A DNA stretch of 64,000 bases from contig MCFG01000126.1 of assembly GCA_002104895.1 (NCBI GenBank), positions 62,001 to 126,000 on the forward strand, given 5' to 3'. The notes under the pieces were generated by a model. It had not been told where the DNA came from. It ran no database searches and saw nothing but the letters and a program-made list of their open reading frames with translations. How positions within the stretch are numbered: position 1 is the stretch's first letter; the number at the start of each line of letters is the position of its first letter. The DNA is from Anaeromyces robustus. Lineage: Eukaryota > Neocallimastigomycota > Neocallimastigomycetes > Neocallimastigales > Neocallimastigaceae. Of this stretch, positions 38,884 to 53,818 are shown piece by piece. Made by a program: the position numbers and the translations under genes.

Positions 38884-40029
38884 TTATTGACTAACAGCAT
38901 GTTCTTTCTTAAATTTTTCTAATAAATCTAAAACTTTTTGTGATGGATTATCATAACCATCTGGATTTTGGGATTGCCATCTCCAAGCATCAGCACACAT
39001 TTCTGAAATACTATATCTAGTATACCATTTTAATTCTTTATTAGCTTTAGCTGGACAAGCAACAACTTGAGCGGCATCACCCTTACGACGATCAACAATC
39101 TTATATGGAACAGTTTTACCAGAGGCTTTATTCATACTATCAATAACTTCTAATACAGAAAAACCTGTACCAGTACCCATATTATAGATAAGTACACGTT
39201 CATTTACTGGAGCCTTAGCACCCTTTCTGTTTTCTTCATTTTCTCTTAATTTTTCAAGAGCAGCTAAATGACCATCAGCAAGATCAACAACGTGAACATA
39301 ATCTCTAACACCAGTACCATCACGAGTTGGATAATCATTACCATAGACACTTAAAATTTCACGTTTACCAACTAAAGTTTGACATACATATGGTAAAAGG
39401 TTATTTGGAATATCTTTTGGATTTTCACCAATTAAACCAGTAACATCAGCACCAATTGGGTTGAAATATCTAAGAAGACAAGCTTGACCATCTTCATATT
39501 CCTTGAATTTTTCAGTAATAACTTGTTCAGCCTTTAATTTAGATTCACCATATGGATTAATTGGACCAAGTTCACAATCTTCAGTAAGTGGATCCATAGT
39601 TTTTGGATTACCATAAAGGGTAGCAGAAGAAGAGAAAACAATATTATGTACATTATGTTCTGCCATACATTCAATTAAGATACGAGTACCTTCAACATTA
39701 TTATTCATATAACGTTCTGGGTATTGACATGATTCAAAGACAGATTTTAAACCAGCAAAATGTATAACAGCCCAGAAATCATATTTATCAAAGACTTTAT
39801 TTAATTCTTCTTTATCACGAACATCACAGAAATAGAATGGAACACCCTTTCCTGATATGATTTCAACTCTCTTTAATGAATCTTCAACAGAATTACATAA
39901 GTTATCTACAACAACAACATTATGACCATTTCTGCAAAGTTCTAAAACAGTATGTGAACCTATGTAACCGGCACCACCGGTAACTAAGATATATTTTCCT
40001 GGAACTGGATGTGATACAAAAGTAGACAT
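38884..40029 (-). CDS. galE: UDP-glucose 4-epimerase
   Basis: Interconverts UDP-glucose and UDP-galactose with bound NAD+, the last step of the Leloir pathway and the source of UDP-galactose for glycans; cytosolic. The 381-residue protein is full length for the short-chain GalE family: NAD+-binding TGGAGYIG at 17-24, GDNL-type VDNLCNS after beta-2, CDVRD at 68-72, FAGLKSV at 91-97, catalytic SSSATLYG (133-140) and Tyr160-x3-Lys164 (YGESK), then RYFNPIGA and VRDYVHVVDLADGH. There is no C-terminal mutarotase domain, unlike yeast Gal10. Intronless. I chose the ATG at 40029 (MSTFVSHPVPGKYILVTGGAG) because the family begins just before the Rossmann strand; an in-frame ATG at 40083 would add 18 atypical residues (MFYIEIINYISSFFTKKN) that are more likely leader. 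Next to gene-poor DNA on both sides. Confidence 0.97.
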   Translation of the reverse strand: MSTFVSHPVPGKYILVTGGAGYIGSHTVLELCRNGHNVVVVDNLCNSVEDSLKRVEIISGKGVPFYFCDVRDKEELNKVFDKYDFWAVIHFAGLKSVFESCQYPERYMNNNVEGTRILIECMAEHNVHNIVFSSSATLYGNPKTMDPLTEDCELGPINPYGESKLKAEQVITEKFKEYEDGQACLLRYFNPIGADVTGLIGENPKDIPNNLLPYVCQTLVGKREILSVYGNDYPTRDGTGVRDYVHVVDLADGHLAALEKLRENEENRKGAKAPVNERVLIYNMGTGTGFSVLEVIDSMNKASGKTVPYKIVDRRKGDAAQVVACPAKANKELKWYTRYSISEMCADAWRWQSQNPDGYDNPSQKVLDLLEKFKKEHAVSQ

Positions 40030-42632
40030 GTTCTTTTTAGTGAAAAAAGAAGATATATAATTGATAATTTCTATATAAAACATTTGTAAAAAAATTTAAA
40101 GGTTTAAAAATAAAAAAATATTAGTTTTAAAATATTTAAAAATATTTTACTAAAAATTTATTTATATTATATAAATATAAATATAAATATAAAATAAAAT
40201 AATAGAAAAGGGTAAGGGATATATATAAGGGATAGGGATATTTTTACTATATATATAATTTATTATTATTCATAATAAACTATAAAATTGTATAATATTT
40301 CTTTTTTTTTTTTTATTAATTTTTATTATTAAAAAAAAAAGACTACTTTTTTTTCATAATCTTTTTTTCTTTTAAACTATATATGTATTTTATATATAAA
40401 AAGTATAAAATACTTTTTATAATAATTGGATATATTTTATTTATTAAATAAAATATATATTAATTTATAAAATAAATACATAATTGTATTTATTCATTAT
40501 AAGGAGTGTATTTAGAGTGTTGAAAACTTGTTGAAAACTATATAAAAAAATATATATTTTAGTGTTTTTTTTTATTTTTTTTTATTTTATTTTTTTTTTG
40601 AAATAAAATTTTTGAATACTGCACCTTTTATTCTTAAATTTAAACTCATTTTTGATATCTTTTAATATATATGAGTATAAAAAAATTGTCTTTATTGAAT
40701 TTTATTTTTTTGAAATATTTTATTGAAAATTGTAATATATTTTAAATCAATTATTCAATCCCTTTTTTTTTTAAATCCAAAATTATTATATTATATATTA
40801 TTATATTTTTATATAAAAATTATATCACTATTTTTATTACTATAGTTAAATCTATACCTTTTAATATATAAAGTTAAATGTAATAAAGCTTTTTTATTAT
40901 TTTATTTCTTTTATAGAAGAAATATGAATATATATAATATTAATCTATTATAATAAATAATTTAAATTAATTTAATGTAATTGTAGTTCTTTTTAAAAAA
41001 AAAAAAGTATATTTCTTTTTTTTTTTTGCTTTCTAATTTAAATAAAAAATATTATTTTTTATTATTTTACAACAATAAAAAAATAAAATAATTATGAAAA
41101 AAATTCTCTTTTTTTTTTTTAAATAATTAAAACGATTTCCAAATGCAGTAAATAAAAAAAAAAATTTTTAAAAAAAAAAAAGCATTTTTTCCTTTATATA
41201 TAAAAAAATTTTTTTTTTATTTCTTATTATCTTTATTAAAAAAATTTATTTTTTTTTAATAAACTATAAATTTAAGTTTATTTTATAATATAATAAAAAA
41301 AAAAATAAACTAATAAAATAAAAAAAAATAAAAAATATTAAAAAAAAAAATTTAATAATAATAAAAATAATAATAAAAATAATTATTAATATTTAATATT
41401 TATTATTTAATATTTAATATTTAATATTAATTATTAATAATAATTAAAGAATAAAAAAAATAAAATAAAATATATAATAATATAAAAAAAAATTAATAAT
41501 AAATAATATAATATAAAAATAATATAAAATAAATGAATAATAAAATATTAAAAAATTTAGATAATATAATATATATAATATATTTAATATATAATATAAA
41601 TGAATATATTATGTATATATAAAAACAAAAAAAAAAATTTTTTTATTTATTAAATATTTATATATATTTATATTTAAAATAAATAAAATAATATATACAA
41701 ATATAATCAGAATATAAATTGTTTATATTTGAATTATATTAGTTAATACTAAAAAAATAATAAAAAAAACTAATAAATAATTATATAGGTCTAATATATA
41801 AATTAAATTAAATATTTAAAATATAATATATAATTACTATAATTATTTAAATAAAAATTATATAGAATAATATATAGTTATATATAATAATTATATTAAT
41901 ATTCTAATCTTTATATATATTATTTATATAATATTAATTTAAATATATGGAATAAATATAAAATTAGCAATAGAATTATTTAAAAAAGAAAAATATTTTT
42001 TTTATATTAATATAAATAAAATTAATATATAAATATTTATATTGATAAATAGTAATCAATTAATATATTAATAAATACCGTATATAAATTAAAAATTTAA
42101 ATAAGTAAAGTAATCCTATAATATAATAAATAAAAAAAAAAAGAAATAATAAATATTTATAATAAAAAAAAAGGATTCTGTATATTAATTAAATAATAAT
42201 AAATATATTACATTATATTTATAAAATTATTATCTAATTGAATTTATTAAATTTTTTGATATATAATTTACATTATTTTTTTATATATTATAATATATTA
42301 TAATATAATATAAAAAATTATTTAATAAATATATAATACATGTCAATAATATATAAATATATCTAAATATATTAATAATATATGGTAAATTATATAATTA
42401 TATATATTACATTTTATTAGTAATGACATAATTTGAAATAATTTATTGCCTTTAATATATTAAATAAAATAGAATCATTTATAATTACATATATTAACTT
42501 TAAAAATTTTTTTTTGTTATTTCAATTCTATTATATTGTACTATAATATATTATATTATATATTATATATATATAATATAATAATGGAATGAATGGAATT
42601 GACTTTATATATAATTTAATTCAATTTTTTTA

Positions 42633-42638
42633 CACTAT

Positions 42639-42705
<67 letters not shown>

Positions 42706-42708
42706 TTC
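42633..42708. repeat. (TTTA)n microsatellite
   Basis: About 18 uninterrupted TTTA units. Confidence 0.95.
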
Positions 42709-44194
42709 ATTTAATAGGATTATAATATTTTTTCAAATAATAATGACCATTGTTTTTTTTAATTAGATTAGAAAGAATATAAAAAAAAAAAATAATTTAA
42801 ACTAATAAGAAATATAAACTTTAAATAATAATAAAAATAAATAAATGAATAAGTAAATAAATTTTTACTTGTAGCCAACTTTTTTATCTTTATTTAAAAT
42901 ATAAATAATAAATAATAAATAAATAAATAATAATAAATAATACTAAAAATAAAATAAATATTTATTCCAAATATTTGAATTTGAATAAATATTTAAATAA
43001 ATATTTAAATAAATAAATAATTTATGGATAAATAGATATTAAAATTTATTAAATCTATTTTATTTATTTATTAATTATTTATTTATTTATTTTATTATTG
43101 ATTTATTCATTGATTTATTATTTATAGCAATTAAATTAAAAAAAAAATGAGAGATTAAATAATTAATATTTAATTATTTATTTCATCGTTAAATGATTTA
43201 TTTAATATATAATTAATAATTAAAAAATCATTTAAAAAAAAAATCGTGCCATCATTTTATTATCGACGGTAAAATTTAATAAATGAATAAATAATTTATA
43301 AATTAAATAAATTTATTAAGTAAATATGAATGAATAAATTTTATTTTCTTGATATGATATTTTAATAATAATAAAGATTTTAAATGAAAAAAAAATTAAT
43401 TTAAATGAAAATAATTTAAAAAAAATTAAAAATTTCTTGTTATTTTTCTTGACTACCACTTGATTTTATTAATATTAATATAACGGAAAGTTTTTTTCTT
43501 TGTTTTTTGGTTTGTTATCATTAATTATTAATTATATGAATTATTAATTAGATGTATTATGTATTATATGTTATTATGTATTATGTATTATTCTCTTATC
43601 TTAAACTAATAAACTAATAAAATAATATCCAAATAAAAATAATATCCAAATTTACAAATTTAATTTTCATTTTTAATAAAAAAACGGAAAGTTTTTAAAT
43701 CATTACTTGGTATCATTATAAAATTAATAAAAAGTTCATAATAATAATAATAATATGATTAAAAGTTAATATTAACAATTCTTTTGTTTTTTTTTTTATA
43801 TGTTTATTAATGAATGTATTAATAAATCACTTTATTACTTTCATTTATTTCATTTTATTTCATTATTCATTTTTATTATTACAATGAATGATAAGAATAT
43901 TATAAAATAATATAAAAACAGAATAAACTAAAAACTTTTTATTAAAATTTAATATTAATTAATATAGTTTATTAAATGATAAACTTTTTAAATGATAATA
44001 ATATATAATAACTAAATAATAAATAACTAAATAATAAATAATTAAATAAATGAATAAAAAGATTCATTCATTATAATAATTATAATTATTTTGGTTTTTT
44101 TAAATATACTTTTATACTTTTTTTTTTTTTAATATTAAACATCATTTCATTTCAATTAATATCGTTCAATTAATTTCTTTAATATATCATAACC

Positions 44195-44241
<47 letters not shown>

Positions 44242-45060
44242 GTAAAGAAAATTGAAAGAAAGAAAAAAGAATCAAAGTGTAAAGCCAAAAAAAAAATTAA
44301 AAAATTAAAACCATAATTCATATTATATTAAATTTAAAATCGTTTAATCTTTTTTTTTTTAAAAAAAAAAAAAATTGTAAAATTGTAAAATAATAAAATT
44401 ATAAAATTTTAAAATTTTAAAAGTAATGGTTACGTTATATAAAACTATAATAAAAAAATGTTGACTAAAAGAAGAAAAAAAAAAAGAAAGAAAAGAAAAA
44501 GAAAAGAAAAAGTATTAAATATTATTAATTTCATTTAAACAATAAAAAAAAAAAAAGCATTATAAGTAACAAAATAATAATAATAATATACAGTGTATTT
44601 CATTTTCTTTAAAACCAAATGAAATCCTTAAAATGAATCCTAACTAGTTTAATACTTAGAATAATAATTATAAATGGTTTTTCTTTTTTTTTTTTTTTTC
44701 TAACAATATTAATTTTTTAATTAATATGAATTTAATTAATTAATTAATTAATTAATTATTTTTTTTTTTTTTTATTTTTTACATGGTTATGTTATGCTAT
44801 GCTATGTTGCATTGATTGTTAAGTTTTTTTTTTCTTTGGTTATTTTCAATTATTTCATTTTCTATTTTTCTATAACATTTTAGTTTAGTTTAATTTAGTT
44901 TTAATTTAGTTTAGTTTAATTTAGTTTATTTTATTTCAACATTTATTTACTTCTATATGTTTTATTCATTTATTTATTTATAGATTAATTAATTAAAAAT
45001 TTTTTATTTAATTAATTTGGTTTTTTTTTGTATAGCAATATATTAAATAAATCTTTATTC

Positions 45061-45066
45061 ATATAT

Positions 45067-45149
<83 letters not shown>

Positions 45150-45153
45150 TTTT
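45061..45153. repeat. (TTTA)n microsatellite, longest in the window
   Basis: About 22 TTTA units in a row, followed by TATTATATTA-type repeats to about 45285. Confidence 0.95.
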
Positions 45154-48100
45154 TTTATTAAATATTACAAACTAATATTTTTATTATTATATTAATTATT
45201 ATTTATTATATTAATTATTATTTATTATATTTTATTATATTTATTTATTATATATATTTATTATATTTATTTATTATATTTATATAAAAAAAAAAAAAAG
45301 TTTTAGTCGTTGAATCGCCATTAATTTATTTCTATATATTAATGTATATTATAATGTAATATAATGTAATAGAATGTAGTTAAATAGATAATAATATAAT
45401 AATTAAATAAAAAATAAAAATAAAAATAGAATAATATATTAATATATATTAATATATATTATATGAAATATATTAATGTATATATAAATTATTTAAATTA
45501 AATTAAATTAGATTAAAAATAAAATAAATCATTGATTATTAAATATATTAAATATTATTAAATATATTAAATTTGGTTTTTTGTTAAAATCAAAATAAAA
45601 TAAAATAAAAAAATTTATTTTTTTAATATAAAGAAGGCAGAAGTATTTATTTATTTATTTATTAATGAATTTATTAATGAATTTATTAATTATAATATAT
45701 TTAATTATATTTAATTATATTTAATTATATTTAATTATAATTTAATTATATGTAATTATAATTTAATGAGTAAAAGTTATTCCTTCCATCTTTTTCATCA
45801 ATATTTAATGTTTTAATGTGTTAATGTGTAAATGTTAAAAGATAAATCTTATTTCTTATTTACCAATAATTATTTTTATTCTTTGTATTTTAGCTTTAAT
45901 TCTTTGTATTTTATCTTTATTTTAAATAATTATAAATTGTAATATAAAGTAAAAGTAAAAAAAAAAATTCTGTATATTTTTTTTTTAAATTTAAATCATT
46001 TCTTAATAATAATAATAATAATAATTAAGTGATCAATATATAATACAAAAAAAAAAAAGGATTTTCTTCTATGTGTAATATAATAAAAAAAAAGTTTTTT
46101 TTTTTTTTTTTTGTATTTAAAATTATTTTTTTTTTTTTATTTTTTCACCAATTATAAATTAATTTTTTTACTTTTTCTTTTTTCTATTTATCGATTAAGA
46201 AAGGAGATTGAAAAAAAAGTTTTTTTTTTATTTTGATTTTTCTTCTTTTCTAATTATTATTATTATAATTAAAATAAAATAATATAAACTTTATTTATTC
46301 AATTATTATTTATTTATTTATTTACTTTAATATATTTATTTATTTATTCAATTAATTAATTATTTATTCAATAATTTAATGATACAAAAAAAATTTATGT
46401 ATGTATGTATGAATCAATCTATTGGTTAAAAAATAATAATAATGTATCTTGAAACAAAATGGCAATGATTTTTTTGATATATTTTTAACTCAACAACAGA
46501 AAAGAAAGAAAAAAAGAAAAGAAATGAAAGAAAAAGTTAATGTGTCAAATAATATAAAGAAAAAGAAAAAGAATAAAAATAATAATAATAATTTAGTAAA
46601 AAAAATTTTATTATATAATAAAATTAGTTATTAAATAATTATTAAATAAGTAATAAAATAAAAGTAAGAAAATAATAATAATAAAGTGGTCATGAAAATA
46701 AGTGTAAAAAAAAATGAAAGTAAAGTTAAAATAAGGTATAATATTAAAAAATAAAAAGTAAATTTTACATTAATAAAGAAAATATAAAGATAATTAATAA
46801 AATAAAATAAAATAAAGAAAATTAATTAAATAAAAAAAAAAACAATGATAATAAATGAATTTTTATACAGAAAAAAAAAAGCAAAAGATTTAAATTATAT
46901 TATTTTTTTTTTCTTTTTTCTCTCTCGCTTTCTCTCCTAACTTTTTAAGTTTTTATAATAATAAATAATAATAAATAATAATAAATATATAAAGAATTCA
47001 ACTGTAACAATATTCAATATAAAAAAAAATAAAATAAAATAAAATTATTAAAGATTAAAAAAAAAATTAAAAATTAAAAATTAAAAAAAAAATTTTTTTT
47101 TATTATTGTTTTAATGATATTGTTTTATTTTATTATATTATTTTATTATTTTACTTTTTTTTTATTAAAAAATTAAAATATTAATCATTGTTCATATTAT
47201 TTTTATTTTATTTTATTTTATTTTATTTTGGTTTTTTTTATTTATTTATTCTTCTTTGTTTTTTATATTATACTCTTTTTATTAACTTGAATACTTTACT
47301 TTTTTCAATTCATTCATTATTTAGTAAGAAAGTAAAAAGTCAACCCATTAATTAATTAATACCTTTAATATTTTAATAATATAATAATAAACTTGATTAT
47401 ATAAAATAAAATAATAAAATAAAAATAAAAACAATTTTTTTTTTCAAATAAAATAAAATAAAAAAAAATAAAATAAATTAATTATTTCTAAATTAAGAAA
47501 TTTTTTGATTTTATTTTATTGTTAAAATAAAAATTTATTATTCAAATATTCAATTCTATTATTATTATATTATATTATAAATTAGAGTTTATTCGTATTA
47601 GATAATAATAAAATATATTACTAGTATAATCTATTATATATAATTATATATAATTATATATATTTATATATTGTATTATAAAATTTTTTTTATTTGAAAA
47701 AATAAAGATAAAAAATAAAAAATAAAAAATAAAAATAAAATAAAATAAAAAAAAGCATTAAAAGTAAAATCAGATAAACTCTAATTTATAATAAATTTAA
47801 TTTAAAAATAAATTAAAATTGAACGAATAAAATTAAAATAAAAAAATTTGAAAATAAAGAAAAAAAAAAAAGAGAAAAAAAAATTTTTTTTTTATACGAA
47901 TAAAAATATAATAGAAAATTAAATTAAATTAAATTAAATTAAATTAAATGAATAAATGAATAAAATATAAATAAATAAATAAATATAATAAATAGATATA
48001 AATAAATAAATAAATAAATTAATATATATTAATATATATTAAATAAGTAAATATAAATAAATAAATAAATAAATAATAAATAGATAAATAATAAATAGAT

Positions 48101-50726
48101 AAAATGAATAATTATAAATTAATTAATTAATTAACCAACAATTATTTAAATTATAAAAAAAAATGAATTTTAAAAAAAAAAAAAAAAAAATTGATTGTGT
48201 AGGTGTGTGTGTGTGTGTATTTTTTTTTTTTATTTCAGGTAATACAAAAAAAAAAAAAAAAAAAAAAAAAAAAGAAAAATCATAAATCAATAAATCATAA
48301 TAATAAATGAATAAATAATTATAATAATGAATAAATAAATATAATAATAAATAAATAACTATAATAATTAATAAATGAATAAATAAATGAATAAATAAAT
48401 TTATTAAGGATAAAAAAAATTTTAATTTATTGATTATGATTTAATTCTTCAACTAATTATTATTTAACTAATTAATTAACTAATTAAATAAATGAATAAA
48501 TAAATAAATAATAAATAAATAATTGATTTTGTGTTATTTTATTTTATTTTATTTTATTGTCACCTCGCGTGTTTTTTCTTTTTATTATTAATATTAAAGA
48601 TTATTAATGATTAATGATTATAATAAAAGAATAATTTCTTTTTCTATGTATTCCATTGGTGAATGATTTGCAAATCAATGCACAATAAAATAAAAAAAAT
48701 AAAAAATAAATAAAAAATTGAATGAATAAATAAATAATAAATAAATAAATAAATGATTAATTAATTAACTTTATTAATTAACAAGTTTTAAAAAAAAAAA
48801 AAAAAAAAAGTTGTGTTATAAAGAAGATAGTTTAAGATAAAAATGAAAAGATAAAAATTGATAATAATAATAGAACACTTTTTTTTTTAATTTTAAAATT
48901 GAAAAAAAAAAAAAAAAAAAAGAAATGTGTTTTTTTATTTTGAATTATTTTTTTATTCAATAAAAAAGAAATAAATAAATAATAATAATACTAGTAATAA
49001 TGGTAAAATAATAGTAATAATAATTAGTAATAATAATTAAATTTTAATTTTTTTTTTCATAAATAAAATAAAATAAAAAAAAAGGACTATAACTTGAAAG
49101 GATTCTATAATTAATAATCATTAAATATAAATATAATAATCAATTAAAAAAATTGTTTTTGTTTTTTGTTTTTTATTTGTTTGTTTTGTTTTTTGTTTTG
49201 TTTTTTATTTGTTTGTTTGTTTGTTTATTTTACTTTATTGTTATTTGTTATTGTTGTTGTTGATTCATTTATTTTTAATAGATATTTTTGATAATTTTTT
49301 TATTTTTTTTTTCATTATTTAATTATTATTTAAAATCAGTCAACTTTAAAATTTATTTTATTTTATTTTTTATTTTATTTTTAAATATTAATATTAATAT
49401 TAATAAAAAATATATAAAATAAATTTTATATTTCATCATATATTACAATACAATGAATTAGAGATTAAAACTGATTTTTTTTATTTTAATAATTATAATA
49501 ATAATCATTTGTAATAATCATTTATAATAAAATATATGGGATTTTAAATATAGATTAAAATAAAAATAAAGAGAAAAAAAAAAATAAGGAAAAAAAGGGA
49601 ATAATCTGTGTATTGTATTGTACTGCATTGTATTGTGTAATTGTGTAATAAATTTTAAAAATCTCTTTTAATCTTTTATTATCCTTTTTTTTTTTTTTTG
49701 CTTTATCATTTCTATAGGGATATAAAATAAAATAAAAATATAAAATATAAACTACATTGATTAATTTTCATTTATCTAAACTAAACTAAACCAAATACTT
49801 TTATAATTATAATTATAAAAATATCTTATTATTATTTATTAATATTTATTATTTTATAATTTATTATTTATAAATAATTAATAATAAACTAATGATTTCT
49901 AATTTCTAATCATTAGAAATTAATAATTAGAAATAATTGAATTCTTTTATTAATATATTTGTATTATATTATAATATATCATTATTATATAATGGAATAG
50001 TATTTAGATTTATTATTTTTACCACTTAGACTTAAACGATTTAAAGTATTACAATATTACTATTCATATTTCAATTGCATTATATATTAGAGTATATTGT
50101 AATTATAGGATTAATTTATTTCATACATTTTTATTTATATATTTGGACTTGAGAATAAAATAAAAAATAAAATAATAAAAAGTAAAATGATTTACCAAAT
50201 TATAAAATATTTTTTATATCTAAAATAATTTTTTTTCTTTTTTTTTTGAATATAATTTGAGATTTTTTTTTTTTTTAAAGATATTACCAACTTTTTTTTA
50301 TTATGCATGATATATTAATGCATTTATTCTATTATATTTAAATATATATTATATTTATAATTTATAATATAAATAATATATATTAATATGAATTCATTAT
50401 ATACAAATTGAATTTAATTAATATATTTTATATACTTTTATATACAAACTTTTATACTTTTATATATAATAATAACATAATACATAAATAACTTTTAATA
50501 AATATGTTGTAAATTTCTGAAAATCCTATATTAAATTTTTTATGTAAAAAATACATAATATATAAATATAAAGAAATGAACATGTGATGTTAATCTAATA
50601 AATCTATAGTTTGTTGACCATATCTCAATAATTTTTTTAAGAATCTATCATTTAAAAATAAATAAATAAAAAAAATAAGCTTTTTTTTTTTAATATAATA
50701 AAATTTTATTTATTATTTATTATTTA

Positions 50727-50797
50727 TTTATATTTATATTTATATTTATATTTATATTTATATTTATATTTATATTTATATTTATATTTATATTTAT
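50727..50797. repeat. (TTTATA)n hexanucleotide repeat
   Basis: About 12 near-perfect copies of a TTTATA hexamer. Confidence 0.9.
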
Positions 50798-53782
50798 CTT
50801 GAGTTAAAAATAAAAAAATTTTCCTTAACCTAGATTTATTGATTTATTTATTTATCGATTTATTTATTGATTATTATTAATTGATTTATTTATTTTATAT
50901 TGAATTATTTACTTATTAAACTTTTTTATTTAATTATTATTTCTGTTTTTTTTTTGTTCTTTCTTAAAACTAAAACTAAAAAAAAAAACTTCTTTTAATA
51001 AATAAATATTAAAAGTAATCATAAGATTACTTTTATTTAAAATTACAATACTTTAAATAAATAAATAGATAAAATAGATAATTTAAAATAAATATTAAAT
51101 AAATATCATCATATTTAAAATAAAAATAAAATCAAAAATAGACAAAACAAAAATGTTTATATTATTATTTTATCAATTTAAAAAAAAATAAAATAAAATA
51201 ATGTATTAAATGCAATGCACTTGATTAAAAAAAAAAAAAAAACAATGATCAATGATGATGTTAATAATAATAAATAATAAATAATTGAAATAAATAAATA
51301 ATAAATCTTTAAATAAATAAATAAATAATAAATAATAAATAATAAATAATAATAATGAAAAATTGTATAGTTATTTATTTATTATTATTTTTTATTATTT
51401 ATTTATTTTAATTATTTATTATTTATTTATTTATTTTATTGATATATTTATAATCTATAATCGATTTGAAATAATATCAAGACAATAATGATTTAACATT
51501 TATTTTATTTTTTTTTTAATGTTCCTTGGAATATTTTAATTTTTCCAATTAACATGATTACTTTAATAAAAATACACAAAAAATACACAAAAAAAAAATA
51601 AAATAAAAATAAAAATATAAGGGATAGAGAGAATAATAAATAAAGTATATTTTATTTCCTTACTAGACAAAAATAAAATAAAATAAAATATTTAAAATAA
51701 AAGGAGAGGTGTAACAAAGGAGAAATATAAAAAAAAATTTAATGCATTATAAATAATTTTATATCATTCTTTTATTCTATATTTTATTCTATTTTTATTT
51801 CCATTTAATTATATTTTTAGTTCTATCGATTTTATTTTATTAGTTCTATCGATTTTATTTTATTTTATTTTATTTTATTATAAGATAATTTCTAGTGTCC
51901 TTTATCTTTCACTTTTTATTTTTATTATTATTAATAATTATTGATGTCTTTTTTAAAATAAAAAAAATTTTTATATAATTTACATTAGAGAAAACTTGAT
52001 TTAATCATATATTAAATATTAAATATTAAATAATAAATAATATGATTTTATTTATTATAAATAAATAAATAGAGATAGGATTATTCAATTCTATTATTGA
52101 TTATTTATTTATTATTTATTATTATTTATTATTAATTATTATTTATTTATTATTTATTTGTTTTTGAACATCCACATTTTTTTTTTTTATAAATAATAGA
52201 AATCATAGAAAAAATTAAATAAATTATAATATATTTAAATGTATTATAATATAAATAGGCAATATAATGATAATATATTATTATATATTAATTTTTTAAT
52301 GATAATACAAAGTCATAGCCAAGTTTAAAAAAAAAAAAAAAAGAAAAAGAAAAAAAAACCTATCATGTATAAATATTTATATTTATATTTATATATATTA
52401 ATTAAATAACTATATTAATTTAATAAATATAAATATATATTATAATATATTGTAATATATACTAATGTATAATATTATATATATAATAAAAATTAATAAA
52501 TTTTTTTTTTTTTTTAGTGATTTTATTGATTGATAAATTCAAATTTTATTTTTCAATTTCAAATGAATAATCTTTTTCTTTTTATTTATTTATTTATTTA
52601 TTTATTTATTAATTCATTCATTCATTTATTTATTTATATTTACATTAAAAAAATCTTTTATCATAATTAATTTGTTTATTATTAATTAATAATTAATTAT
52701 TATAAAAGTGTTTATTATTTATAAAGTCAAAATACAAGTAGTTTTAATGTTTTATTGTTACCTTTTTTTTAAAAAAAAAAAAATAGACTTTAATATTTTA
52801 TAAGTAATATACTTTTATTTTTATAAGTTTTTTTAAAATACAACAACAATAATAATAATAATAATAATAAAATAAATATTAAATATTAATGATTATGTAT
52901 TAAATAGATGTTTTTATAAGAATTATAAGAAATATCTCTCTAATATTATTATATTTTTAAAAAAAAAAAACTTTTATTATTCTTAAATTAATTAATTATT
53001 TATAGGTTTTATAAATTCTTTAAATAACAATTTTATTATTAACATTAACTATTATTATTATTATTATTCATTATTATTATTTATTATTATTTTAATTTTT
53101 TAAACTTTTTAAATTTTTAATTTTCAATTAGTATTTATTATTATTATTAATTATTAATTATTAAAGTTATCAAGCTTTAATTAATCTAAAATGTTTTTTT
53201 TTTCTTTAGTTTTTCTATATTATTTAATTATTTAATTATTTAATTGTATAATTATAATTTAAATAAATTATTTATTCTCTCTCTACTATAGAAAATTTGG
53301 AAAATTGGGTAGGATTAAACTTAAACTGAAAATAAAGTATATTTTTTTATTTAATTTTTAAATTTTTCAATTTAAACTTTATAGAAACATAGAAACTAAA
53401 TTTGGTAAGGGTCAGAACTTAACATTTTTTTTTTATTTTAAAGAATTATTATTAAACAAAAATAAAGACATAATTGTTTTTTTTTTTTTTATTATTTCAC
53501 CCATGTATCATGTTCTTTTAAAATAATAAATAATAATTTATAATAATTAATAATTAATAAATAATACAAAGAATTTTTATTATAAAAATTTTATATATAA
53601 TTTTTTTTAAAAAAAAAAAGAAAAAAAAAATTGTGTTTCTCTTTATTATATAACTTTAAATATTATGATTATAAAACTTTTCCATTATTTTTTTTTTGTC
53701 TATTTGTTTGTAGTATTGGAAATTTTAATAATCCAAATAATTCATTCATTAAAGTATTAACGTTTAATTTTCATTTTCATTT

Positions 53783-53818
53783 TTAATTCTAATTCTAATT
53801 CTAATTCTAATTCTAATA
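53783..53818. repeat. (TTCTAA)n hexanucleotide repeat
   Basis: About five to six tandem copies of ATTCTA; notable for containing a C in each unit, and possibly telomere-like at first sight, but too short and internal. Confidence 0.85.

Noticed and set aside
40030-40083. Longer epimerase start at 40083
   Set aside because: The added residues are not like any family N-terminus and the ATG at 40029 sits just ahead of the Rossmann fold; kept as a possible alternative only.
46449-46634. Plus-strand 61-codon Lys/Asn-rich frame
   Set aside because: Composition follows the local A-rich repeat; no homology seen.
53783-53818. TTCTAA repeats considered as telomere-like
   Set aside because: Only five to six units, internal, and not a known telomere motif for this lineage.
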